Source: SG8-4 sp964598225 (GTDB taxonomy: Bacteria; Planctomycetota; Phycisphaerae; Sedimentisphaerales; Anaerobacaceae). From it: a DNA stretch of 64,000 bases. The notes below the pieces were generated by a model. It was not told the origin of the DNA. It did not search any database and was given only the letters and a program-made list of their open reading frames with translations. The stretch spans positions 30,259 to 94,258 of the forward strand of contig CAZRBG010000014.1 of NCBI GenBank assembly GCA_964598225.1, written 5' to 3'. A program made the translations under genes and the position numbers. Position 1 is the stretch's first letter, and each line of letters begins with the position of its first letter. Of the stretch, positions 26,790-35,156 are shown in pieces.

Positions 26790-28274
26790 TCAGACGATCC
26801 GGGCTTCGAATTTACATAGTTGACAGAAATCCTTCATTTCGTGCTTGTAGTCGCCGTAGAAGAATATCTGATGGAAGCCGGGGAAGCTGAGCACTTCCTG
26901 GTTGCCGTCGAATTTGACTTTGACCGAAACGACGCATCCGCCGGATGGCGGCACATTTATATTCTCAAGGACCGTGCCGGCCGAGATCAAGACCTGCGAA
27001 GCAGCGGTTCCGTCAGCCTTGCCCGGTAGCAGGTCGATGCTGGTTACTCGCTGGCCCTTGCGCCAGAGCGTTCGCGGCACTGCATCACGATTGCCGTGAT
27101 GGTGCAATAAGTCGAACGGTTCGGGATTGGAATCAAAGCCGTTGAGCTTCGTCGGGCAGGAACAATGAGCGCCGATGATCGAATCGTCGGCGGTGTCGGC
27201 CACGGGATCCTGCTGAAAGCCGGGCCTGTCGAACAGATACTGTGTAATAACATGCGAAGCCACTGCACCATAGTCGGCCTCGCACGCGGCAGGTATGCCG
27301 TCGTCGTTCATCCGAGACCAGGCAATGCAGGGTAAGCTCACATCGATGTTGCCCAGCGCGCCGAGGCAGTCCATGGTGATCGCATCGGCCTGTTCGGCTT
27401 CCAGGATTTTGCCGGCCACATAGTAGCTCTTTACGCCGTTGATGACGTCCCGGCGAGTCGCACCCGTGCGAAGGCGGGCCCGCCGCATGTAGTCATCCGC
27501 CATAGCCAGGATATCTTCGCTGTCGGGGGTATCGTTGTAATATTTGATAAAAGTATTCGCCGGCACTACCTGTAGCGTGATTCCAGTATCGGCGAGATGA
27601 GATTCCGAACGACGGTTGCCCCTTAACACAACGCAGCGCGTCCGGTGCATCTTTGCCTTGGCGCAAAGCATCTTCATGCCGTAAGCCGCCTGACTATAGT
27701 CATCCGTCGAGTAGATCACGCAGCCGGGCGTATCGGCGAGGTGGATTGTGTTGGTCGTGAACGAACTTCCGAGCGGAGAATATATGATCGATGGAATTTC
27801 ACTCTGAGCGACTTTTCGGGCGCTCGGCCAGGAGTGTTCCTGACGATCCAGCATGACAAGTATCATCCCGTCAACGTTTGCCGCTTTGGCCTGAGCAAGC
27901 CAGGTTTCGGCTTCACCGAGACTGTGAAGCGGATCATTGCGGATATCCAGTTTTGCCCCGAGATTTTCAGCCGTTGCGGTCATTTTGTCTGTGTACATCT
28001 TCTTAGCGGCCTCGCCGTCATAGACCGCTCCGGGCCAGCGCATGCCGTACTCGCCTTTTCGCCGCACGAAAGCCGCGTTAATAGTCGGGACGTATTTCGC
28101 CGCCGGGCCGCACGCCTTTATGGGATTATTCGTTATCATAGGCTCGTTCATCAGCGTGCCACAGCCCTGCAGCAGCACAGAACCAGCCACGACCGAGGCC
28201 GAGCTGCGTATGAATTGCCTGCGGTTTAAGGTACGGTCGCAATTACATTTCAGCGGGCATCTTCCGGGACTCAT
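26790..28274 (-). CDS. Tat lipoprotein related to L-fucose/L-arabinose isomerases
   Basis: 494 residues from ATG 28274, supported by AAGGAG seven bases upstream. The N-terminus combines a twin-arginine motif (LNRRQFIRSSASVVAGSVLL) with a lipobox-like LLQGC, implying a folded, membrane-anchored extracytoplasmic protein. The body has WLAQAKAANVDGMILVMLDR, a central part with ADAITMDCLGALG, and a C-terminal region with VPPSGGCVVSVKVKFDGNQ and FPGFHQIFFYGDY, resembling the C-terminal domains of fucose/arabinose isomerases. Whether the metal-binding residues are intact was not established, so enzymatic activity is uncertain. The Gfo/Idh gene follows, suggesting a joint sugar-related role. Confidence 0.68.
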   Translation of the reverse strand: MSPGRCPLKCNCDRTLNRRQFIRSSASVVAGSVLLQGCGTLMNEPMITNNPIKACGPAAKYVPTINAAFVRRKGEYGMRWPGAVYDGEAAKKMYTDKMTATAENLGAKLDIRNDPLHSLGEAETWLAQAKAANVDGMILVMLDRQEHSWPSARKVAQSEIPSIIYSPLGSSFTTNTIHLADTPGCVIYSTDDYSQAAYGMKMLCAKAKMHRTRCVVLRGNRRSESHLADTGITLQVVPANTFIKYYNDTPDSEDILAMADDYMRRARLRTGATRRDVINGVKSYYVAGKILEAEQADAITMDCLGALGNIDVSLPCIAWSRMNDDGIPAACEADYGAVASHVITQYLFDRPGFQQDPVADTADDSIIGAHCSCPTKLNGFDSNPEPFDLLHHHGNRDAVPRTLWRKGQRVTSIDLLPGKADGTAASQVLISAGTVLENINVPPSGGCVVSVKVKFDGNQEVLSFPGFHQIFFYGDYKHEMKDFCQLCKFEARIV

Positions 28275-28324
28275 CGTTATCTCCTTTGCATGTAGGGGAT
28301 TAGAGAGTGTCATTTAGAGTCACG

Positions 28325-28382
28325 GTAGGGTGGGGCTTGCCCCGCCTTTTCGCGGCTCTTGGTGGGGCAAGCCCCATCCTAC
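28325..28382. repeat. Paired inverted copies of the GGGTGGGGCTTGCCCC repeat
   Basis: GTAGGGTGGGGCTTGCCCC followed by GCC is joined through a short spacer (TTTTCGCGGCTCTT) to its near-exact reverse complement, GGTGGGGCAAGCCCC then ATCCTAC. The pair forms one long hairpin between hisF and the isomerase-like gene. Each half is itself a short palindrome. Confidence 0.75.
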
Positions 28383-28402
28383 GAAGTAATTCACGATAGT
28401 TA

Positions 28403-29164
28403 TTATTTGATGTTAACACCACGCTGTCGAAGATACTGCTTAAGCTCGCCTATGTCAATGATGCCGAAGTGAAATACCGAAGCTGCGAGCAGAATCGTTG
28501 CCCCGGCCTCGACGGCTTCGTAGAAATGTTCCATTTTTCCGGCCCCCCCTGAGGCGACTATTTCTGCCGAACAGGCTTCGGCCATTGCTTTGATGACCGG
28601 CAGATCGAACCCGGTCTGAGCGCCGTCTCCGGCTTTGCTGGTCGGAAGTATCACCTGGACTCCGAAGCCATCCACTTTCTTCGCCCACTCCAGAGCGTCG
28701 CCGCCGGTAGCCGTTCGTCCGCCGTCGATGTAGACTTCGTAGCCCGAAGGCAGTGAATCGTTCACGTCCACGTCGATGGCGACTGTGACTTTCTTCGGCC
28801 CGAATTCCCCGATCATTTCTTGGACTATTTCCGGCTTGCGGTAAGCAGCGCTGCTTGTCGATATCTTGTCGGCCCCCGCCTCGAGAACTGCCGCCGCAGA
28901 ATCTACATCGGAAATACCCCCGCCAACGGTAAACGGAACAGTTGCAGCATCGGCCACCTTCCTGACGACCTCGAGCATGGTCGGGCGATTTTCAACGGTC
29001 GCGGTTATATCGAGCAGGGCCAGCTCATCGGCGCCGGCTTGGCAGTAGGTCTTAGCGCATTCGACCGGGTCGCCCGCATCGCGGATATCTACGAAATGAA
29101 CGCCCTTAACTACGCGTCCGTTTTGCATGTCAAGACAAGGCATAATACTCACTGGTTTGTCCAT
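28403..29164 (-). CDS. hisF: Imidazole glycerol phosphate synthase cyclase subunit
   Basis: A 253-residue (beta/alpha)8 enzyme that makes imidazole glycerol phosphate and AICAR from PRFAR, using ammonia from HisH. Catalytic Asp11 lies in MPCLDMQNGRVVKG, and the second catalytic Asp in KKVTVAIDVDV. FTVGGGI and IVASGGAGKMEHF are the phosphate-binding segments, and HFGIIDIGELKQYLRQRGV is the usual C-terminus. The loop after strand 6 reads PTSKAGDGAQTGFD rather than the common TSxDRDGTKxGYD. It keeps the TS, DG and G-(F/Y)-D positions, so function is likely retained. No other histidine genes are in view; it lies downstream of carB after a 60-base gap. Confidence 0.88.
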   Translation of the reverse strand: MDKPVSIMPCLDMQNGRVVKGVHFVDIRDAGDPVECAKTYCQAGADELALLDITATVENRPTMLEVVRKVADAATVPFTVGGGISDVDSAAAVLEAGADKISTSSAAYRKPEIVQEMIGEFGPKKVTVAIDVDVNDSLPSGYEVYIDGGRTATGGDALEWAKKVDGFGVQVILPTSKAGDGAQTGFDLPVIKAMAEACSAEIVASGGAGKMEHFYEAVEAGATILLAASVFHFGIIDIGELKQYLRQRGVNIK

Positions 29165-29224
29165 CTTTGTTTCTCCTTATTAGGTGTTTCACTAACATGA
29201 ACACAGATTACCGCGCTATCCGGA

Positions 29225-32200
29225 TCAGGAAATACCGGCGTGGTAGCTTTGCAGCGACTTGACATCCGGCTTCTTTTTTCCGATGGCGTCTATTCCCTTT
29301 GCTGCCGCAAGTGCGGCGGCAATCGTCGTGATATAGGGAACTTTATATCTGATTGCGGCCTTGCGAATGTATGAGTCATCGACCTTACTGGATTTACCTT
29401 TGGGAGTATTGATTAGAAGTTGAATGTCGCCGTTCATTACCTCATCGGCGATATGAGGCCGCTGCTCGCGCATTTTATAGGCACGCTCGGCTTCGATGCC
29501 GTGCTTAGCGAGAAATTCCTGCGTACCTTCCGTGGCCTTGATCTTGAATTTCAGCCGCTCGAAGCTGCGGGCCACCTCAACCGCGGCAGGGCCCTTGTCC
29601 CGGTCGGCTATCGTCATCAGGACGATCCCTTTTACGGGCAATGCCACCTGTGTGGCCTCCTGGGATTTGTAAAACGCCAGGCCGAAAGATCCGGCCATCC
29701 CCAGCACTTCACCGGTGGATCGCATCTCCGGGCCTAATACCGGATCGACTTCCGGATAGAAGTAGAACGGGAATACCGATTCTTTCACGCCGAAATGAGG
29801 AATGTTTTTGTGTTCGAGCTTTAGGTCTGCGAGTTTCTTTCCGAGCATCAATTGCGTGGCGATCCGTGCCATCGACAGTCCGCACACCTTGCTCACCAGC
29901 GGCACCGTGCGGCTGGCACGGGGGTTTGCTTCGAGAATGTAGACCTTATCGTCGCAGATCGCGTACTGGATGTTCATCAATCCCACGACGCCCAGTTCGA
30001 TAGCGATTCTGCGTGTGTACTCGTTGATGGTGTCGATATGCTTTTGCGGAATAGTAGTGGGCGGGATAACGCACGCCGAGTCGCCCGAGTGTATACCGGC
30101 CAGCTCGATATGCTCCATGACCGCCGGAACGAAGGCGTCCGTTCCATCTGCGATGGCGTCGGCCTCGGCCTCAATCGCGTTTTCGAGGAACTTGTCGATC
30201 AGAATCGGGCGCTCCGGCGAAACATCGACGGCAGCCTGCACGTAGCGTTTGAGCATTTCTTCATCATGGACGATCTCCATTGCTCTGCCGCCGAGTACGA
30301 AAGACGGACGCACCATAAGCGGGTAACCGATTCGTTTGGCGATATCCAGTGCCTCGCCCAACGTCCTGGCCATGCCGCTTTCGGGTTGCGGGATGCCGAG
30401 CTTGCGCATTTTCTGGCGGAAACGATCGCGGTCTTCGGCCAGTTCGATTGTATCCGGCGTCGTGCCTATGATATTGACGCCGGCTTCCTCGAGTTCGGTG
30501 GCGATGTTAAGGGGCGTTTGGCCTCCGAACTGGCATATCACGCCATCGGGTTTCTCCTTCTCGTAGATGCTGAGAACGTCCTCTACCGTCAGGGGCTCGA
30601 AGTAGAGTTTGTTGGAGGTGTCATAGTCGGTGGAAACGGTCTCCGGATTACAATTAACCATTATCGACTCGATGCCCTCATCGCGCAGGGCGAATGCCGC
30701 GTGTACGCAGCAGTAGTCGAATTCGATTCCCTGGCCGATACGATTCGGCCCACCGCCGAGGACCATTATCTTGCGATTCGGCGAGATGTCGGTGACGTCA
30801 GGAGCGTTGTAAGTTGAGTAGTAGTACGCTGCATCCTCGACACCGCTGACAGGCACGGGATGCCAACCCTCGACGATATCGAGCTTCTTGCGGGCGGCCC
30901 GGATTTTGGTTTCCTTAACGCCGAGCAGTTTGGCGAGATACCGGTCGGCAAATCCATCTTTCTTGGCCTGAGTCAGCAGGTCGTCGGGCGGCAGCTTGCC
31001 TTTGTGTTTCAGGATCTTCTCCTCCAGTTCCACAAGCTCTTTAATCTGCTCGATGAACCAGGCCTTGATGTGAGTTGTTTGGTGAAGACTTTCTATGGCG
31101 GCGCCTTTTCGCAGGGCCTCGTACATGATGAACTGCCGCTCGCTGGACGGCTCGGCCAGCAGGCGCATCAAATCGTCGAGCGACTTGGTATTGTAGTCCC
31201 GGGCAAAGCCGAGACCGTATCGGCCGTCTTCCCTCGACCGAATTGACTTCTGGAACGCTTCCTTGTAGTTCTTGCCGATGCTCATAACTTCGCCTACCGC
31301 CCGCATCTGTGTGCCGAGCTTGTCCTCGAGTCCTTCGAATTTCTCGAAAGCCCACCGAGAGAACTTGACAACAACGTAGTCGCCCGACGGCGTGTATTTT
31401 TCGAGCGTTCCATCCCTCCAGTAAGGGATTTCGTCCATAGTCAGCCCGCCGGCCAGCAGCGATGAGACAAGTGCGATCGGAAAGCCTGTGGCCTTTGAAG
31501 CAAGCGCCGAAGAGCGGGAAGTTCTGGGATTGATCTCAATGACGACAACGCGACCGGTTTTAGGATCGTGGGCGAATTGTATGTTTGTGCCGCCAATGAC
31601 CTGGATGGCCTCGACAATATCGTAGGAATATTTCTGCAAACGCTCCTGGAGCTTCCGGTCTATTGTGAGCATAGGAGCCGTGCAGTAGCTGTCACCCGTA
31701 TGGACGCCCATTGCATCGACGTTCTCGATAAAACAAACGGTGATCATCTGATTCTTGCTGTCTCGCACGACCTCAAGCTCAAGCTCTTCCCATCCGAGCA
31801 CGGATTCTTCCACCAGAATCTGGCCCACCATGCTCGCGCTAAGGCCACGCTCGGCGAGAGCGCTGAATTCTTCCATATTGTAAGCAAATCCGCCTCCGGT
31901 GCCGCCCATTGTATATGCCGGACGCACCACACACGGCAAGCCGACTTTCTCAACGGCCTTCTCGGCTTCCTCCAGGTTGTTGGCGATCAGGCTTTTGGGC
32001 ATCTCGATCCCGAGCTCGTTCATGGTATCCTTGAATGCCTGGCGATCCTCGCCCCGCTTAATCGCATCGACCTGTACACCGACTACCGTGACGCCATACT
32101 TCTCGAGAACGCCGGCCCGCGCAAGCTCCGAAGATAGATTCAAGCCGCTTTGCCCGCCGAGATTGGGCAGCAGAGCATCCGGGCGTTCCTTCTTGACGAT

Positions 32201-32428
32201 CTGGGTCATGGTCTCCAGATTCAGAGGCTCGATATAGGTTGCGTCCGCCATCCCGGGATCGGTCATGATTGTTGCCGGATTCGAGTTGACCAGCACTATC
32301 TTGTAGCCCAACTTACGCAGAGCCTTGCAGGCCTGTGTCCCGGAATAGTCGAATTCGCAGGCCTGGCCGATTATGATGGGGCCGGAGCCGATGATCATTA
32401 CTTTGTCGATGTCTTTGAGTTTCGGCAT
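29225..32428 (-). CDS. carB: Carbamoyl-phosphate synthase large subunit
   Basis: 1,067 residues, the standard length, from ATG 32428, which has TGGAG upstream and gives the canonical start MPKLKDIDKVMIIGSGPIII. It makes carbamoyl phosphate for arginine and pyrimidine synthesis from ammonia delivered by CarA. Two ATP-grasp halves are clear: the first with PLVVRPAYTMGGTGGGFAYN-type sequence (here LPCVVRPAYTMGGTGGGFAY) and EINPRTSRSSALASKATG; the second with VMVLGGGPNRIGQGIEFDY, PLMVRPSFVLGGRAMEIVHD and EANPRASRTVPLVSKVCG. The C-terminal allosteric domain ends near KGKSSKVDDSYIRKAAI. carA is not in the window. Confidence 0.96.
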   Translation of the reverse strand: MPKLKDIDKVMIIGSGPIIIGQACEFDYSGTQACKALRKLGYKIVLVNSNPATIMTDPGMADATYIEPLNLETMTQIVKKERPDALLPNLGGQSGLNLSSELARAGVLEKYGVTVVGVQVDAIKRGEDRQAFKDTMNELGIEMPKSLIANNLEEAEKAVEKVGLPCVVRPAYTMGGTGGGFAYNMEEFSALAERGLSASMVGQILVEESVLGWEELELEVVRDSKNQMITVCFIENVDAMGVHTGDSYCTAPMLTIDRKLQERLQKYSYDIVEAIQVIGGTNIQFAHDPKTGRVVVIEINPRTSRSSALASKATGFPIALVSSLLAGGLTMDEIPYWRDGTLEKYTPSGDYVVVKFSRWAFEKFEGLEDKLGTQMRAVGEVMSIGKNYKEAFQKSIRSREDGRYGLGFARDYNTKSLDDLMRLLAEPSSERQFIMYEALRKGAAIESLHQTTHIKAWFIEQIKELVELEEKILKHKGKLPPDDLLTQAKKDGFADRYLAKLLGVKETKIRAARKKLDIVEGWHPVPVSGVEDAAYYYSTYNAPDVTDISPNRKIMVLGGGPNRIGQGIEFDYCCVHAAFALRDEGIESIMVNCNPETVSTDYDTSNKLYFEPLTVEDVLSIYEKEKPDGVICQFGGQTPLNIATELEEAGVNIIGTTPDTIELAEDRDRFRQKMRKLGIPQPESGMARTLGEALDIAKRIGYPLMVRPSFVLGGRAMEIVHDEEMLKRYVQAAVDVSPERPILIDKFLENAIEAEADAIADGTDAFVPAVMEHIELAGIHSGDSACVIPPTTIPQKHIDTINEYTRRIAIELGVVGLMNIQYAICDDKVYILEANPRASRTVPLVSKVCGLSMARIATQLMLGKKLADLKLEHKNIPHFGVKESVFPFYFYPEVDPVLGPEMRSTGEVLGMAGSFGLAFYKSQEATQVALPVKGIVLMTIADRDKGPAAVEVARSFERLKFKIKATEGTQEFLAKHGIEAERAYKMREQRPHIADEVMNGDIQLLINTPKGKSSKVDDSYIRKAAIRYKVPYITTIAAALAAAKGIDAIGKKKPDVKSLQSYHAGIS

Positions 32429-32543
32429 TCTTTCACTCCAGAGGTATAAGTAACATAGAATCCACAAATTTCGTCAGATTAAACTGCAAGAGCGTCCGAC
32501 TGTCAAACCATTCCTGTCAAAGGTTGAGCGGCAGCGAGATGGA

Positions 32544-35129
32544 TTAGTCAAAGCAGCACAAGACTTTCCGTGAGAGCAGGTCGGCGAAAATCTGGAGTTG
32601 CCCGGCGCCGATTTCGCACACGTGAACGATGCTTTCGTACTTGCCGGCCTCAGGTCTCATTTCTGTAAGCACGTTCGGCCGGTCTAACAGCAGGTCTTTG
32701 TTGAAGACAACCGTATCCCTGTTCGGGAAAAGGGCGACGTAGAAAATATCCGTCTCAACCAGGTCCTGGAAGAAATGTGTCCCGAAGGACAGTTCCGGCA
32801 TCATGGTGCTGCTCTCGTACGCCATCTCCACGAGAACGGCAACGTTACTGATCTCGTGGAATCCGACAGGTATGCCGAGACTCGGCGTTGATGTGCCCCA
32901 CCTGCCGGGGCCGAACAGAATTGTCGCTTCCGAGAACCTGTCGCGGATAAGGCAGTTGAGTTTTCCCACAAGTCTGGCAATGTCGTACTTTTCCGACAGA
33001 GTCAACGCGGCATACCCTTGCGGATCGATATAGACCGCCCGGCGGATTTCCTGAGATAAGCTGCCGCCCATCGAATATCCTTCGGTCCGGAACAGGACCT
33101 TACCCGGATCGATCGACGACGGCATCTCGACGTGCGTCTGCTGCCCTCTGGTCTGGAGCGGCCTGCATTGGAGCAGGTTAATCATAGTCCTGCCGCCATC
33201 AATAAAGTTGGCCGTGAACTCGATATCGACAGGGTAGCTGTACGCGCTTTCAAGGGTCTTCAATATCTTCTGCATGCTTTGCAGGAAAGACGTTTCCGAG
33301 AACAGCTTATCAAAGGTAAGCAGCCAGTATTGATCGCTTTGCCCGCTCTGTTGCTTTACTCGTCGCGTTAACTCTGCATCTCTGACAGCGACATATTCCA
33401 GCTTAGCATCCAAACCTTTCCCCAATAATTCTTCGAATGCTACTTCGTTCAGGCTGTTTTCTTTGGTATCAAGAAGATCGACTCGATGCTGGGAGAACTT
33501 ACGCACATCGTCCATTCCCGCAAGCGGTCTGGTCAGTGGCGCGTCGAGCGCGACTATCCGCGGGTAGTCGTCTTCAACCCGATTTACAGCCCGTGTGCCC
33601 AGGCCGAATACCAGCCTGAGCATTCCCGCTTTGGGGTCGAGCTCAGGGTTCCATACGAACGCGTTGTGCGACATTCCCACGCCGGCGAGGTCGGGGAAGA
33701 AATATCCGTTTTGATGCGAGCCGGAGACGCGCTGAACCAGCAGCGCCATCTGCTCATCTTCCTTGTCCAGTCCCCTTTGAAGGCGATATGTCAAGGCGTC
33801 TTCTCCCATCATGCTCGCGTACACCTGGCGCACAGCTTCCTCGAATCGATCGTACCGCTCATCTGGATCGCCTTGATTAACACAGAAAAAACTCTCGTAC
33901 TTGCCGGCGAAAGCGTTGCCGAATGCGTCCTCCAGCAGGCTGCTGGAGCGCACGATAATAGGCGACTGTCCGAAGTACTCGATCATCTCACGGAACTGCT
34001 CGCGAATCTGAGGAGGGAACTTGCCGGTCAGGAGCTTCTCCCTAAGCTCGGAGGCAACCTTGAAGTAGCCCTCTCCGGACTTCTGTTCCATGCGAAGATT
34101 CCACCAGCCATTTTCCACGAGGTAGGTGTAGAACACATCCGAGCCGACATAGAATGAATCGTGCGGCTCCAGGCTGTCGCTCAGGCCGAGCGATTTGTCC
34201 GAGGAGATCACTTTGTTAGCCAGCAGCATGCCCACGGCTTTCCCGCCAATGAAGCCTGTGCCGATCATGCGCTTCCTGATAGCGAGCAGATCTTCGAGAG
34301 ACAGCCTGGATTTGGCAAGCGATAGAATTCGCGTTTCACGGCCCACCATCATCGTGCACAACTCTTGGACTAAGCTCTCTTTCTGCTGCGCCGACGTGGA
34401 GGGTCTCGCGCATAGCTCCTCGGCCGATAGAAAAACCATGTCCCAATAATCCAATGCCCTCTTGGCCGGCTCGGGCCCCTTCTGAGAGAAGTAAGAAATC
34501 AACCTCGCGGCATCGACACTCGTGGTGATAGGGACGAATTTGCCGTCCTTCTGTATGTGCGGCAGGAACATCGTCGGTGAATAGCGATTCCAGACTTTCA
34601 GCGGGTGTACGTGGAAGCTTCCCTCGAAGCTATAGAGGTCCAGCAGCAACTGCGTCGTCTCGCGGATGCGAGCTATCGTCCTGTACGAGTGCTTATCCCG
34701 CAGCAGGCAGAAATAAGCTATCGTATCCAGCTCAAAGAGATACGGGCATGTAATCAGAAAGAAATTGCCGATCATCAGGTCCGTCGCCCAGGCGCTTAGA
34801 AGATCGGAGAGACAGTCGAACACATAGTAGGCCTCCTTGCCGTGATCGGTGATGATGTTATGAACTTGCGATGAAAAGGATTCAAAGCCGCTGGTTGCGT
34901 TGAGCTTATGGATAGCGACATTCGGGCCTGGCTTGACGAGAGGAGGGTCGTCGGTGAAACGCATGTATACGACTTGCCGGCCATCTTCCACCGCCTTTTC
35001 CACATAGGGATCGACAAAGCTGCGAAAGTGATCGACGCTGTCGACCTGCCAGACAACGTTGTCTCCTTTTTGCAAGCCTGTCAGTATCTTGTCGAGGCCA
35101 TCAAGGCCCGTACTTGCCCAATAATACAT
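32544..35129 (-). CDS. Degenerate KaiC/RecA-like domain fused to PPDK/PEP-synthase nucleotide-binding domain
   Basis: 861 residues. The first about 220 resemble KaiC/RecA ATPases (STGLDGLDKILTGLQKGDNV, later AYYVFDCLSDLLSAW), but the Walker A site is gone: where GxPGxGKT is expected the sequence reads WQVDSVDHFRS. The central about 400 residues are the ATP-grasp part of PEP synthase/pyruvate phosphate dikinase (FIGGKAVGMLLANK, SPIIVRSSSLLEDAFGNAFAG, VDIEFTANFIDGGRTMINLL, QCRPLQ). A C-terminal segment with FGPGRWGTSTPSLGIPVGFHE follows. The phosphohistidine swivel domain and the PEP-binding barrel are absent, so a normal PPDK or PEP synthase reaction is unlikely. It starts 27 bases after the gdhA stop, suggesting one transcript; no clear ribosome-binding site precedes the ATG. 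Confidence 0.8.
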   Translation of the reverse strand: MYYWASTGLDGLDKILTGLQKGDNVVWQVDSVDHFRSFVDPYVEKAVEDGRQVVYMRFTDDPPLVKPGPNVAIHKLNATSGFESFSSQVHNIITDHGKEAYYVFDCLSDLLSAWATDLMIGNFFLITCPYLFELDTIAYFCLLRDKHSYRTIARIRETTQLLLDLYSFEGSFHVHPLKVWNRYSPTMFLPHIQKDGKFVPITTSVDAARLISYFSQKGPEPAKRALDYWDMVFLSAEELCARPSTSAQQKESLVQELCTMMVGRETRILSLAKSRLSLEDLLAIRKRMIGTGFIGGKAVGMLLANKVISSDKSLGLSDSLEPHDSFYVGSDVFYTYLVENGWWNLRMEQKSGEGYFKVASELREKLLTGKFPPQIREQFREMIEYFGQSPIIVRSSSLLEDAFGNAFAGKYESFFCVNQGDPDERYDRFEEAVRQVYASMMGEDALTYRLQRGLDKEDEQMALLVQRVSGSHQNGYFFPDLAGVGMSHNAFVWNPELDPKAGMLRLVFGLGTRAVNRVEDDYPRIVALDAPLTRPLAGMDDVRKFSQHRVDLLDTKENSLNEVAFEELLGKGLDAKLEYVAVRDAELTRRVKQQSGQSDQYWLLTFDKLFSETSFLQSMQKILKTLESAYSYPVDIEFTANFIDGGRTMINLLQCRPLQTRGQQTHVEMPSSIDPGKVLFRTEGYSMGGSLSQEIRRAVYIDPQGYAALTLSEKYDIARLVGKLNCLIRDRFSEATILFGPGRWGTSTPSLGIPVGFHEISNVAVLVEMAYESSTMMPELSFGTHFFQDLVETDIFYVALFPNRDTVVFNKDLLLDRPNVLTEMRPEAGKYESIVHVCEIGAGQLQIFADLLSRKVLCCFD

Positions 35130-35156
35130 AGTATTTAGCGAGTGCAGAGGGTACTT

